In this document: positions 15,938-25,680 of the stretch, piece after piece
Layout of the letters: the number at the start of each line of letters is the position of its first letter
Position numbering within the stretch: the first letter of the stretch is position 1
Assembly (NCBI GenBank): GCA_009664345.1
Contig: CP043547.1
Location: forward strand, 3,376,709-3,440,708
Length of the DNA stretch: 64,000 nucleotides
Direction of reading: 5' to 3'
DNA from: Planctomycetales bacterium 10988
GTDB taxonomy: Bacteria; Planctomycetota; Planctomycetia; Pirellulales; Pb10988
Notes under the pieces: generated by a model
Told to the model about the DNA's origin: nothing
Seen by the model: only the letters and a program-made list of their open reading frames with translations
The model's database searches: none
Made by a program: the position numbers and the translations under genes

Positions 15938-16876
15938 TCATGCAGCAGTAAGGATGAAGATCGTAGCCGCATTGAAACAGACATGATAGATAATGCAAGG
16001 CAGTATATTTTGCGTTCGGTGAAAGAGATAGCCTGCGATCATGGAAAAGAAGAAATAAACAATCATGAACGGTCCCCAAGCGATGTGCATCAAGGCGAAA
16101 AAGATCGAAGTGAAGAAGATCACAGGGAAAGTTTTTACATGATCGCCGAAAGTCTGGTCTACGCCGTCAGCCTCAGAATGGGTGGGATGTGAGCTTTGTC
16201 CAAAGACATCCATGAGCCAACCTTGCATATAGGCTCGATAGAACAATTCTTCCCAAATTGGAGTCAAGATGATTTGATAGCATAGAATAAAAAGAAAGTT
16301 GTCCGTTGGAAGTGGTAGGCCCGGTAGGTTGTTAGAATTCGAAAGATTTTCCAAGAGATCGAGTATCAGAAATTGTAATCCGCACAGCCCCGGAAAAGTT
16401 GTTAATATTACCAAAAGAACAAGTGAAATATCGTGTTCGCTTTGCTCTGATTTCCACCCAATCTCGGCCCAAGAGCACTTATGTAGATACCGTAGGTTGA
16501 GCATACTTAACAGGGATGCTGCGGCCATACTAATGATGAGTAAAACAAGACCGAGGGTGATGCCTCTATCAAATACATCCTTTCTATATTCCGCCGCACG
16601 TTCTCTATAATAATCTGAATAGAAATGCCTCAGGGCAGAGGGATCGACTACATAGTCTGACGGTTCGAAAATTGAAATGTACTTTATAAAGATTGTCTCG
16701 CCAGCATAGATTAACCCGGTTGGAAGGGCATAGTACCCTACTACAAACCAAAAGACGATAAACACAATTCCCCAGCTTACCGGTTCGGAGGGAACCGCTG
16801 GAAATATTTTTCTACAGAAAATGATAAAGATCAAAAACCCTACCAGTGAGCCAATGATCGCTTGGAACGCAAACAT
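15938..16876 (-). CDS. CPBP family intramembrane protease, middle of three paralogs
   Basis: 312 residues from the ATG at 16876, which follows GGAAGG by 7 nt; a TTG 27 nt upstream is an alternative. Hydrophobic throughout, with the CPBP motifs EELFYRAYMQGW, FALMHIAWGP and HVCFNAA. The loop around residues 60-110 is longer and more charged than in the paralogs (DPSALRHFYSDYYRERAAEYRK). The gene is clearly more AT-rich than its two neighbours, so it may have a different history or be under less constraint. Its stop overlaps a possible start of the last paralog (ATGA). Confidence 0.87.
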   Translation of the reverse strand: MFAFQAIIGSLVGFLIFIIFCRKIFPAVPSEPVSWGIVFIVFWFVVGYYALPTGLIYAGETIFIKYISIFEPSDYVVDPSALRHFYSDYYRERAAEYRKDVFDRGITLGLVLLIISMAAASLLSMLNLRYLHKCSWAEIGWKSEQSEHDISLVLLVILTTFPGLCGLQFLILDLLENLSNSNNLPGLPLPTDNFLFILCYQIILTPIWEELFYRAYMQGWLMDVFGQSSHPTHSEADGVDQTFGDHVKTFPVIFFTSIFFALMHIAWGPFMIVYFFFSMIAGYLFHRTQNILPCIIYHVCFNAATIFILTAA

Positions 16877-16958
16877 CGTTGAACCTTCCGAAAAATCTAA
16901 CAAATCGAACCTTAAAATTTCCTGTTAGATATCAAGTCGCATCCTTTTCTTTAGATAT

Positions 16959-17905
16959 TTACCAAGCAGTTAAAAGAAGGACTGCGGCGAGATTAAAACA
17001 GGCATGATAAAGAATGCAAGGTAAAAGACTTTGGGTACGGTGAAATAAATAACCGGTGATGATCGAGAAAAAGAAAAGTGTAATCGGTCCCGGCCATTGA
17101 TCGTAATGGAGACCGGCAAAGATGAGTGAAGTAATCATGATAGCCCCAAAGGTTTCCACTTGATCGGTTCTATCAAGGTCAAGCCTTTCCCCTTCGGGTT
17201 CGTCTTTTGACTCCGGCGAAGAAGTTTTTCGTTTTAAAACTTTCATCAACCAGCCTTGTAGAATTCTACGAAAGAATAATTCCTCCCAGAGCGGGGCGAG
17301 AACGACGGCAATCATTCCACAGTAGATCACATCAAAGGTATCATTATTCAAGATTAGAAATTTTTCGACCATTCCAGGTCTGACCGAGTCCCCTGAGATC
17401 AACTCCAGGGCGGTCTGCAATCCATGGAGTCCTGGATAAGTGATCGCAAACATCAACAGGCCGAATAAAAAGTCTCTAGCCACATTTTTGGATTGCCAGC
17501 CTAGGTCCGCAAGGCGATCGCCGGAGTACCGCAATCGCCAGTACATGACGGCAAGGAAAGAAAGAACAAGCGGGATGGGAAGGGCATAGACCGTCGCGTT
17601 GACAATGGCTTTCTCCGCATAGATGGCAAATTCTACGGGAGAGCGGCTTGTACTTTGGGCGAGGTCCAGATCGGGGCCGATGACATAGACAATCCCTACC
17701 CCCACGAGCAGTGGCAGAATGAGACAACTCATCAATAGCCAGAACACTGTAAACCAAGCACCCCAAGGGACCGGGCGGAACGGGATCATCGGGAAGGTTT
17801 TGCGAGCGATCCCCCAAAAAACGAAAAAGACGAGGATGGAGCCCCCATCGTTCCGAGTGCTAGGGTCATCTCGCCTTCCCACGTCATCGGTTCTTGGTCA
17901 AACAT
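16959..17905 (-). CDS. CPBP family intramembrane protease, first of three paralogs, apparent frameshift near the start
   Basis: The main open frame (from a GTG at 17882) carries intact CPBP motifs EELFFRRILQGW, FAGLHYDQW and HACFNLA and about eight helices. The natural start seems to be the ATG at 17905 in another frame: it follows GGAAGAG by 4 nt and gives MFDQEPMTWEGEMTLALGT. Joining the two frames at the five-G run (plus strand 17842-17846) by adding one G restores an N-terminus of exactly 49 residues up to PVPWG, the same as the last paralog. So either one base is missing by sequencing error in a homopolymer, or the gene is broken or uses slippage or the GTG start. Confidence 0.8.
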
Positions 17906-18120
17906 TTAGCTCTTCCGATATGTGATTAGAAAAATAGTGAAGTGTTCTTCGCCATTCTAGCGTTTTGTATCTGCTTTTCCTATCCTTCTTATGGACTTTT
18001 GCTGGTTCTTGCAAAGTTTCCCTCTCCTTTCTTTTTCATTTCTTAAAAAAATGTCCCGGCGTGCGATCGCGAGACCAATAAAGGCAAAAGGTTTTTCCGG
18101 ATTTCACAGGAAAGGATGCG

Positions 18121-18660
18121 ATGAGCTCCCTGAATGCCCAAGAGTTGTTCGAGATTTTAGTTCGCGATCATGCGGAAATGCTGACGTTGTACCTGCGTTC
18201 TTTAATCCGCGATCCCGGCACGGTGGATGATTTGTTTCAAGAAACGATGCTCGTTGCCTGGCGAAGGCTCGATGACTTCGACCGTAATCGTTCGTTTGGT
18301 CCTTGGTTGCGGGGAATCGCCGGCAAGTTGGTCTTGGCCCATCGCCGGAAATATGCCACTTCCAAGGCGATTACTTGCGAAGAAGAAGTCTTGCAACACC
18401 TCGAAGGGCGAATGCAGCAAGTGCAAAAACAGGCTGGCGATACCTTGCCGGAGAAATTGGCCGGGCTGGAATATTGCCTGCAAGCCTTGCCGGAAAAGTA
18501 CGGAAAAGTCGTCAAGCTTCGCTATCGGGAGGAACTGTCTATTGGAAGTTTGGCGGAAAGGCTCGAACTCACTGTCGAAACGGCCAAGAAACGCCTGCAA
18601 CGAGGCCGGGCACGCCTGCTCGATTGCCTCAAGCGGAGAATGGCCACCTCGGTTTCGTAA
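18121..18660 (+). CDS. ECF sigma factor (RNA polymerase sigma-70 family)
   Basis: 179 residues with region 2 (DPGTVDDLFQETMLVAWRRL, then FGPWLRGIAGKLVLAHRRK) and region 4 (LRYREELSIGSLAERLELTVETAKKRLQRGRARL), lacking regions 1 and 3 as usual for ECF factors. It directs RNA polymerase to a small regulon. A membrane protein follows 78 nt downstream on the same strand, the usual place for an anti-sigma partner. The ATG at 18121 is preceded by AGGAAAGGATGCG. The regulon is unknown. Confidence 0.92.
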   Translation: MSSLNAQELFEILVRDHAEMLTLYLRSLIRDPGTVDDLFQETMLVAWRRLDDFDRNRSFGPWLRGIAGKLVLAHRRKYATSKAITCEEEVLQHLEGRMQQVQKQAGDTLPEKLAGLEYCLQALPEKYGKVVKLRYREELSIGSLAERLELTVETAKKRLQRGRARLLDCLKRRMATSVS

Positions 18661-18738
18661 GACATTCAAGGCAGCAAGCTTCACCTCTATTTAAGAATGC
18701 TGCCAAGGTTTGGATTTTAAAGAGGAAGGACACGTCAC

Positions 18739-19908
18739 ATGAGTGATTCGCATGACCCGGCGGATGCCTCGAAATCGCCGACCCCTGCCGAGCGGGCCTC
18801 TCGCATCTTGGAAGAAGGTTTGCCGGAGGATCTCCGCGATTTGCAGTTGGAAGAACAGCAAGAAATACTCGACCATTGTTGGATGGATGCCGTTCTAGAA
18901 ACTGTCCTTCATCCCGATTCCGGGGCGAAAGAGACCCGAATACAAAGGGTGTTTGCCGCGATTGAAGAGGAAAAACGTTCGCAAACAGGGGCTGCTCCCC
19001 TCCGTCCTGTTTCCTCGGACTTGCAACCGACTCTGCCGGAGCGGAGTGTCCGCAAATGGAGGTTTCCCCAGACTTTTCTAACGGCGACCGCGGCGATCGC
19101 GGCGTTGCTCCTATTAAGTTGGGGACTAAGTTTGCTCACTCCGGGGCAAGGCCCGAATCAGCCCATTGGCCTGCCGACGCGTTCGGTGCAAGCGGCCATC
19201 AATCAAACTTTGGCCCAAGTCCAAAAGCCGATCGATCGCCAGTACCGCCTGACTTTTGAAAAGAAAGAACGGAACGTCCCGCTGCCGGTCGATGAGCTGT
19301 TGCTTTACACCCGAGGCGGCCATCAGCTGGCTTTCGAGATGGAGCTTCCGGTGGTGGGAACTGTCTGGTTTGGGGGAACGCCTGAACGGACGTGGCTCGT
19401 GCCGCCCATTGGCCGAGTGCTGGTGAGCAATGACCCGTTCCTTCTCAAGCGATGGTTAGAGCAACGTGGCAGTGATGCCTGGGAAGATGCCGAACATTCG
19501 ATGCCGTTTTTGCATTTGGAGACTGCCCTCACTCGTTTGAAGGAACGCTATCATCTGGAGATCGTCGCGGAAAATGTAAAGCCCCAGGACTTGGGCTTGG
19601 AACCGTCCGAAGAATCCAAAGAAGCAAAAAACACTTTTGAAGAGTTAGCGACCACCGAACCGCGTTGGCTGCACATTCGCGGAATCAAGGAAGACGAAGC
19701 CGACCGCTTTTGGCCGGAAACGATCGATCTTTTCACGGAAGAAACCACCGGGGTTGCTCAACGGATGGTCTTCCATTGGAAGCCGGAAGGCCGCGAGCTG
19801 GTCTTGAGCTACTTGGGAGAGGGCCCGATGCCCGAGGACTGGTATCTCCACCAAGGCCACCACGGAGCCTTCCGCCGCGTGATGGAATTTCATCAACCCG
19901 CTGAGTAA
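18739..19908 (+). CDS. Single-pass membrane protein, probable partner of the ECF sigma factor
   Basis: 389 residues. A cytoplasmic N-terminal part of about 108 residues (acidic, helical, with EEQQEILDHCWMDAVLETV) is followed by one membrane helix (about 109-132, FLTATAAIAALLLLSWGLSLL) and an extracytoplasmic region of about 250 residues rich in beta-strand patterns. This topology is what an anti-sigma factor of a sigma-first gene pair looks like, and no zinc-binding HxxxCxxC motif is visible, so the anti-sigma role rests on position and topology only. AGGAAGGA precedes the ATG. The C-terminal half resembles nothing I can name. Confidence 0.7.
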   Translation: MSDSHDPADASKSPTPAERASRILEEGLPEDLRDLQLEEQQEILDHCWMDAVLETVLHPDSGAKETRIQRVFAAIEEEKRSQTGAAPLRPVSSDLQPTLPERSVRKWRFPQTFLTATAAIAALLLLSWGLSLLTPGQGPNQPIGLPTRSVQAAINQTLAQVQKPIDRQYRLTFEKKERNVPLPVDELLLYTRGGHQLAFEMELPVVGTVWFGGTPERTWLVPPIGRVLVSNDPFLLKRWLEQRGSDAWEDAEHSMPFLHLETALTRLKERYHLEIVAENVKPQDLGLEPSEESKEAKNTFEELATTEPRWLHIRGIKEDEADRFWPETIDLFTEETTGVAQRMVFHWKPEGRELVLSYLGEGPMPEDWYLHQGHHGAFRRVMEFHQPAE

Positions 19909-19956
19909 CTTCTCTTCCTCTTCTCTCTTTATCTCTTCGATGAAAAGGCTTTTATT

Positions 19957-22011
19957 ATGAACCTTCCTCGTCCAAGCAATCAACATTTCTACCGCACGAA
20001 TAGGTATAAAATCGCCACGCTGAGTCTGCTGATGATCCTGTGTTGGAATGCTTTTCCGTTACTTGCTTCCGAGAATGCAGAACGTCCTTTCGCTGAAATC
20101 AGCCTTCCGCGGACGCATCTCCCTTTAGCCTCTGGAGGGGTTGCCGATCTGCAAACAATGAAAGGAGAGAAGGCCACCCTCCTGGTTTTCATGTCTACGC
20201 ACTGTCCGATCTCGAATGGTTACATTCCCGAACTCAAGCAAATTGCCGAGGAATACAAGGCGGACGGTCTCAAGGTCATCGGGCTGAATCCAAATGCCGG
20301 ACAATCGTTGCGAGAGATGGCCGCCCATGCCGAAGAATATAGCTGGGAATTTCCCTTGCTTCGTGATGCCGGTGCCCAAGTGGCTGCCGCTGTCGGGGTT
20401 TCCATTTGTCCCGAAGTGGTCCTCTTCGACGGACAGGGAAAGTTGGCCTATCGAGGGCGAATCGATGACCGCTACGTCTTCCGCGGAGGTGCTCCTCGAA
20501 ACACGCGGCAAGCCGATTTAAGGGTGGCGATCGACTCGCTTCTTCATCGTGAATCGATTGCGACTCCAAAGACCGAGGCCCTCGGCTGTCCGATCCTTTT
20601 TCCTAAACAAGCAAAGACGAGCAAGGAAGGGAACTCACTCCTTCCGCCGGAAGTAACCTATTCGCAACAGGTCTCCCGAATCTTGCGGAATCGCTGCGAG
20701 TCATGCCATCGTGAAGGGGGAATCGGGCCTTTTTCCCTGACGAATTTGGAAGAGGCGACACTTTGGGCCGACGATATCAAGCATTTTACCGCAGATGGCA
20801 CGATGCCGCCTTGGAAGCCGGTCGATGGGTTCGGGGAGTTTGAAAACAAACGAAGTATGCCGCAGGAAGAAATCGAACTTCTCGCCCGTTGGGTCGCGTT
20901 GGGTTGTCCCGAAGGAGACCCTTCCCAGCTACCACCCCCTGCTGAATTTCAGGAAGGATGGACGTTGGGACAGCCCGATGCGATCTTTTCCCCGCAAGAA
21001 AGCTATACGGTTTCCTCCGAAGGCTTGGACGATTACCGCTGTTTTGTGATCCCGACCAACTTCGACACGGATCAATATGTCGTTGCCATGGAAGTCCTGC
21101 CGGGCAATGCCAGCGTCGTCCATCATGTGATTGCTTTCTTGGATCAAAGCGGAGCCGCTCGCCGAATGGACGCCCGAACCCCTGGCCCTGGCTATTCGAC
21201 GCCAGCGGGTTTTCCCGGCTTCCTGCCCAGTGGCGGCCTCGGAGGTTGGGCACCGGGGAATGTTCCAGACCCGCTTCCCGCAAGCATGGCCAAAATCTTG
21301 CCAGCCGGGGCCGATTTGGTCATTCAAGTTCATTATCACAAAACGGGAAAAGTCGAAGTCGATCGGACACAAATCGGGCTTTATTTCTCGGAAGTCCCCG
21401 TGGATCGAGCGGTCTATTCGATGCCTTTGGCTCCCTTTGGCGGTCCGTTCGGGGGCATGACAATCCCCGCAAGGGAATCGCATTACAAAGTCGAAGCCAG
21501 CCGTACCCTCTATCGAGATGCCTTGGCCGTGGAAGTAACTCCCCACATGCACCTCTTAGGGAAAGAAATGAAAGTCACTGCTACTTTTCCCAATGGAAAA
21601 ACAGCACCGATTATTTATATCAAAGATTGGGACTTTAATTGGCAAGAAACCTATCAGTTTAAAGAGCCGTTTTATTTACCAAAAGGAACGACTTTAAATT
21701 TAACAGCCTACTTTGATAACTCGGAAGGAAACCCTTACAATCCCCATCATCCCCCGCAAGAGGTTCGTTGGGGGCCGCAAACAACGGATGAAATGTGTAT
21801 AGCTTTTTTTAGCTTCGTTCCTCAAGAAAAAGCCTCTTCACAAGCAAAACTTCAACAAGTGAAACCGAGAGAATTAATGCTCGATGCTTTTCGAGATCAA
21901 TGGCAAAGAAAGTTTAATTCTTCCAAAAATTCAAACTCTCCCCCGAATCCGATTCAACGTTTTTTACAACTTAGAAATAACTCCGAAGTTGCCCCTTCTT
22001 TAAAGCAATAA
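19957..22011 (+). CDS. Secreted thioredoxin-like / cytochrome c / copper type II monooxygenase-like fusion
   Basis: 684 residues with a signal peptide (YKIATLSLLMILCWNAFPLLAS). Domain 1, about 45-205: redoxin/AhpC-like fold with a single CPIS cysteine where CxxC would be expected, so it may not act as a classical disulfide reductase. Domain 2, about 235-310: cytochrome c-like with CESCH at 247-251 and TMPPWKP as a possible distal methionine. Domain 3, about 340-640: copper type II ascorbate-dependent monooxygenase-like (PHM) fold, with HHVIAF, VQVHYHKTGK and PHMHLLGKEM supplying histidines and a distal methionine in DEMCIAFF. This architecture is seen in planctomycetes but its substrate is not known to me. 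It is 48 nt after the anti-sigma-like gene. The last ~470 nt are conspicuously AT-rich. Confidence 0.85.
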   Translation: MNLPRPSNQHFYRTNRYKIATLSLLMILCWNAFPLLASENAERPFAEISLPRTHLPLASGGVADLQTMKGEKATLLVFMSTHCPISNGYIPELKQIAEEYKADGLKVIGLNPNAGQSLREMAAHAEEYSWEFPLLRDAGAQVAAAVGVSICPEVVLFDGQGKLAYRGRIDDRYVFRGGAPRNTRQADLRVAIDSLLHRESIATPKTEALGCPILFPKQAKTSKEGNSLLPPEVTYSQQVSRILRNRCESCHREGGIGPFSLTNLEEATLWADDIKHFTADGTMPPWKPVDGFGEFENKRSMPQEEIELLARWVALGCPEGDPSQLPPPAEFQEGWTLGQPDAIFSPQESYTVSSEGLDDYRCFVIPTNFDTDQYVVAMEVLPGNASVVHHVIAFLDQSGAARRMDARTPGPGYSTPAGFPGFLPSGGLGGWAPGNVPDPLPASMAKILPAGADLVIQVHYHKTGKVEVDRTQIGLYFSEVPVDRAVYSMPLAPFGGPFGGMTIPARESHYKVEASRTLYRDALAVEVTPHMHLLGKEMKVTATFPNGKTAPIIYIKDWDFNWQETYQFKEPFYLPKGTTLNLTAYFDNSEGNPYNPHHPPQEVRWGPQTTDEMCIAFFSFVPQEKASSQAKLQQVKPRELMLDAFRDQWQRKFNSSKNSNSPPNPIQRFLQLRNNSEVAPSLKQ

Positions 22012-22053
22012 ATGTTTATTTAATGCTAAATACAATAAATAAACATCTCGCCT

Positions 22054-22097
22054 GCCGGTCCTTCTCAATAATTTTAGAAGGGCCGGCTTTTATTTTT
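22054..22097 (+). terminator. Rho-independent terminator after the fusion gene
   Basis: GCCGGTCCTTCT (22054-22065) pairs with AGAAGGGCCGGC (22076-22087), followed by TTTTATTTTT. Between here and 22331 no gene is seen. Confidence 0.85.
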
Positions 22098-22331
22098 AAA
22101 AGGAACCAAACCTTCATCTCTCCCAGAACTGGCGAGTGGAGGGGTTAGGCGGAATGGTTCGTGGGTGAATCCGAAGAATTCTGAGATTTAAACAAGTTTT
22201 TTATGGTTCTTGGTTGAGACCACTCATTTCAGCCCTTAAAATTAGGATACGTCAGATAAGAGGATTTTTGAATCAAAGGCAAGTATCACACTACTAGATC
22301 GATCTGAGTTGAAGGCGATAGGGGGGCCAGG

Positions 22332-25300
22332 ATGTCGCAACTTCAAGAAGCATATTCACTCTTTTTGGGAATCATCTCCCAGCAGGGTCCGCTCAACTAT
22401 TATCAACTCTTGGGGTTGGAAAATCCCAATGCTTCCGCCGAGGAAATCACCCAAGCGGCCAAGCGGCAACTCGCCAAATTGAAGAAACATGCGGGTTCCG
22501 AAACATTGGCTGCGGAACGAAAGCAACTCGCTCAAGAGATCAAAAAAGCCTATGCTCTGCTCACAAATACTGAGAAGAAAAAGGTTTACGATTCTAGACT
22601 TCAGGAGACAACCCTCAGCGAAACGGACCGACCTACGCTCGCGATGGGGCCAAAGAGCGGTTCCACCGATACCATCCGCATCGAAAAAGAAGTCACCCCG
22701 GTAGAGGATGCTTCGCCTGCCAAAGAATCGGCAGAGATTCGTCAGAAGAAAAAAAGTCCCGCCCGGAAATCGTCGGAAATTGCCGGGAGTTCCAAGGATG
22801 CTGCCAATCGTTGGGGGGACGCCGAGGTTCTGTTGGCCGCTTCCAAGCCGGAGTTGCTTCGTGAAAAAATGATTCTCCTTTGCGGTGGAATTGCCGGGGC
22901 GATCGGGTTGGTGACCCTCGGCATTCTTTATTGGCAGCTCTCGGCAAGCGGCTACTTTGATGGTCCGCAAGTCGTTTCTGTTCCTGCTTTTGCGCCCGCC
23001 TGGCACGCGGAGGAGACAGAACAACATACCTTTCAGAGTTCAGCGGTTCCGTTGATCGATGTGCTTGCCCAAGTGGAGGAAGGGACGGGGCTTCAAGTGG
23101 AGCTTGAGCCTTCACTAGAGAATGGTCCCTGGAAAGCCCGTTCGGTTTCGGTGCAGGCGGAACAGCTCAGTTCGCCCCTTTTAGTGCAAGCAATCGCGGA
23201 GCCTTTGGAACTGACTTGGAAGCAACTCGGTCCCAAGCAATATCAACTCACCAAAATTACCGACTGGCGAAATGGTTGGGCCTTCCTTTCGGATGAAGGC
23301 ATGGAAAACCTCCTCGCCGGTCCGACTGCCTCCGAAGTCGATTCTCCTTCTATCGTTAGAACAAATGGATCAGGAAATTCCGTGCCGGTAGTTGCCTCGG
23401 AAGAAAATCAAACGCCCGGTTTTCAGAATTCGGAATCGATGAGCGAAGACCCCTTTGAGGCGATTTCTACAAGCTCCTTGATCTCCCATCCTGCTTGGGA
23501 ATCTGCGGCACTTAAGACTGTTGCCCTGGTGAAGATCGAGTTCGACAGCGGAAGAGAACAGCTCCATCATGGGCTAGTTGTTGGCTCTCCCTATTTAGTT
23601 GCTGTTGATGAAAGACACCTGGGAACGCAGCAGATCCGTTCCATCAAGGTGTATTTTAATGAAGGTGCCGGAGCCCTCCGCGAGGCTCAAGTTAACGGAA
23701 CCTTGGAGATGCCTAGTGGGGAACTTGTCCTTTTAAAAGTGGATCAGGCTTCGCCGGATGAACAATTCTTGACCATTGCCGCTGCGATGCCTCGTTCAAA
23801 AGAGGTCTATTTACTTCATGGAAGCATTCCCCGACTTCCTCTTTCCCGCTCAGAAAATTTCCAACTGTCACTCTCAATCCGAGACAATCCAGGTGCTTCC
23901 TCCGAAGATTGGGTCGTGTTTGCTGCTCAGCAGGTGGTTCCCAAGTTTCGTGTCTTGCTGGATGGGAAAGGAAACTTGTTGTCGTTGGCTTCCAAATATG
24001 GAACCTTTAGCCAAGCCAATCGAAATGTTGTTGTCCGCCCGATTGTAGGGTTACAAGGGGATTTGGCTTCGCTGGTGCATGCAGAACCCAAGCCGGTTAC
24101 CGATGCTGCTCCATCCAATCAAATCGCGTTGCCGGATGGGACGATTGTTCATTTGGATCAAATCTCTATTCCCTGGGAAAGGACGATGGCCTCGGTACCG
24201 ACGACCTATTCTCGGATTCGCGATGATCAGGGAAATCAAACCGCGGCGAATGTTCAGAGTGGAATGTTTGTCGGAACGGCGTTTGTCTATTCGCCCAGCG
24301 GAGAGCCGCGACTGATGGGGAATTACCAACCAGGTCAGCTTTTCAATCAGCCCCAGAGTTTCCGCCAGGGCCCGTTTTACTATGGAGATACAAGCGGCAA
24401 CTTGGTGCTGTGGGCCTATTACAATCAAGCTCAGCGGGACAGAACGTGGGTCTATTTCGAAGACGGCGAGCCTGCGATCATTCAACAATACGAATATGGT
24501 CAGCTTCGAAGGCAGTACCTTTGCGAAGACAGGCAGGTGACAAAGACGCTCAACGAATCGGACCCTTTCAGTTCGGACTGGGCTGTTTCAGCGCAGACCG
24601 TCTTGCAAGCCGAACGGCAAATCATGACGTTTGAATATCAGATGAGTTCAAAGTATCAAGCTCGTTTTCCCATCAATCCCGAGGTGCTGAACCAAATCCA
24701 AAGCAATCAAAACCTTGGACGAAACAATCCGGGCTTTACCGGAGGAATGGACCCCTTTTCCGACTTCACGCCAGAGCCGCAAGTTCCCGAGGGGCAAGGA
24801 GTAACCGATGGGTTGCAGGCACTTTTGGAGTTGGGGATTACTTCTGGAGGGATTGGAGATTTAGTCGACAAGCTAAAAACCTTCGGTATTCCTCCGACGT
24901 TGCCGGACGAGAACTTTTCGGAAGTCCTCTCTTCTTCCGAGGATTATTATGTCGCCGCGATGCGAATGGGGGCGGAGTTCAACGGCCTCGTGATGGCTTG
25001 GGATGAAGAAGGCACGCAACGATTTGCCGCGATTTATGAGAAAGGGGATCGAAGTGATCTCCTCATTTATGCCGATGCCAAAGGAACGATTCGCTACGCC
25101 GCCGAACATCAAAACGACCGGAAGAACGGTTGGGTGTGTCTCTTTGATGAAGCGGGACTTCCTTGGCTCGTCCAAGATTATGAAACTTATCGGGTGGATG
25201 AACAATGGTTTTGTAAAGAGGGAAAGCTTGTCCGGCATTACCCGAATCCAGAGAGTTTTGATAGCGACTTGAGGGTGGCTCGGGAGGCTTTGGCAGAGGT

Positions 25301-25490
25301 TGAACAAGAGGCAAAGATGTTGGAGATCGATTTGGAAAAAGGTCTCCGGGAGCAGGACGAAGAAGAGCGGATGGAGCGGGCGATCGAGAACAGTAAAAAC
25401 AGCCGGGATCAAATTACCCAACGTATGCGACAGCGTGCCCAAGATCGACAACAGAGGATTGGAGAGATGCAAGAACGTTTTTCAAATTAG
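22332..25490 (+). CDS. Large membrane protein: degenerate J-like domain, pseudo-protease-like region, C-terminal repeat
   Basis: 1052 residues. Residues about 20-90 resemble a J-domain (YYQLLGLENPNASAEEI, then IKKAYALLTNTEKKKVYDS), but HAG stands where the HPD needed to stimulate Hsp70 would be. One membrane helix at about 180-202. Residues about 230-305 look like an STN/secretin-type small domain. Residues about 395-570 follow a trypsin/HtrA order (VALVKIEF, GLVVGSPYLVAVDERHL, GELVLLKVD, LLDGKGNLLSLAS) without the catalytic His and Ser. Two diverged copies of a WVxF...QxYE...C unit occur near 695-770 and 925-995. The C-terminus is charged coiled-coil. Cytoplasmic J-part, outside rest. The ATG follows GGGGGGCCAGG. 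Function unknown. Confidence 0.7.
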   Translation: MSQLQEAYSLFLGIISQQGPLNYYQLLGLENPNASAEEITQAAKRQLAKLKKHAGSETLAAERKQLAQEIKKAYALLTNTEKKKVYDSRLQETTLSETDRPTLAMGPKSGSTDTIRIEKEVTPVEDASPAKESAEIRQKKKSPARKSSEIAGSSKDAANRWGDAEVLLAASKPELLREKMILLCGGIAGAIGLVTLGILYWQLSASGYFDGPQVVSVPAFAPAWHAEETEQHTFQSSAVPLIDVLAQVEEGTGLQVELEPSLENGPWKARSVSVQAEQLSSPLLVQAIAEPLELTWKQLGPKQYQLTKITDWRNGWAFLSDEGMENLLAGPTASEVDSPSIVRTNGSGNSVPVVASEENQTPGFQNSESMSEDPFEAISTSSLISHPAWESAALKTVALVKIEFDSGREQLHHGLVVGSPYLVAVDERHLGTQQIRSIKVYFNEGAGALREAQVNGTLEMPSGELVLLKVDQASPDEQFLTIAAAMPRSKEVYLLHGSIPRLPLSRSENFQLSLSIRDNPGASSEDWVVFAAQQVVPKFRVLLDGKGNLLSLASKYGTFSQANRNVVVRPIVGLQGDLASLVHAEPKPVTDAAPSNQIALPDGTIVHLDQISIPWERTMASVPTTYSRIRDDQGNQTAANVQSGMFVGTAFVYSPSGEPRLMGNYQPGQLFNQPQSFRQGPFYYGDTSGNLVLWAYYNQAQRDRTWVYFEDGEPAIIQQYEYGQLRRQYLCEDRQVTKTLNESDPFSSDWAVSAQTVLQAERQIMTFEYQMSSKYQARFPINPEVLNQIQSNQNLGRNNPGFTGGMDPFSDFTPEPQVPEGQGVTDGLQALLELGITSGGIGDLVDKLKTFGIPPTLPDENFSEVLSSSEDYYVAAMRMGAEFNGLVMAWDEEGTQRFAAIYEKGDRSDLLIYADAKGTIRYAAEHQNDRKNGWVCLFDEAGLPWLVQDYETYRVDEQWFCKEGKLVRHYPNPESFDSDLRVAREALAEVEQEAKMLEIDLEKGLREQDEEERMERAIENSKNSRDQITQRMRQRAQDRQQRIGEMQERFSN

Positions 25491-25680
25491 AGCTTTTTTT
25501 CTAAAACATTTAGATCTATCCGCGTTTGCTTTGCGTTATGCAATCTATAACGGAAACCAAGAGCCGGTGGTTAAAACCCGACAGAAACGGAAAAACCTTG
25601 GTAAGCGTGAATCTCAAGTAACCTTTGGCCACAAACTCAAAACAATCTCTTCTCATTTTCGATAGCGAAAGGCAAGTTCC

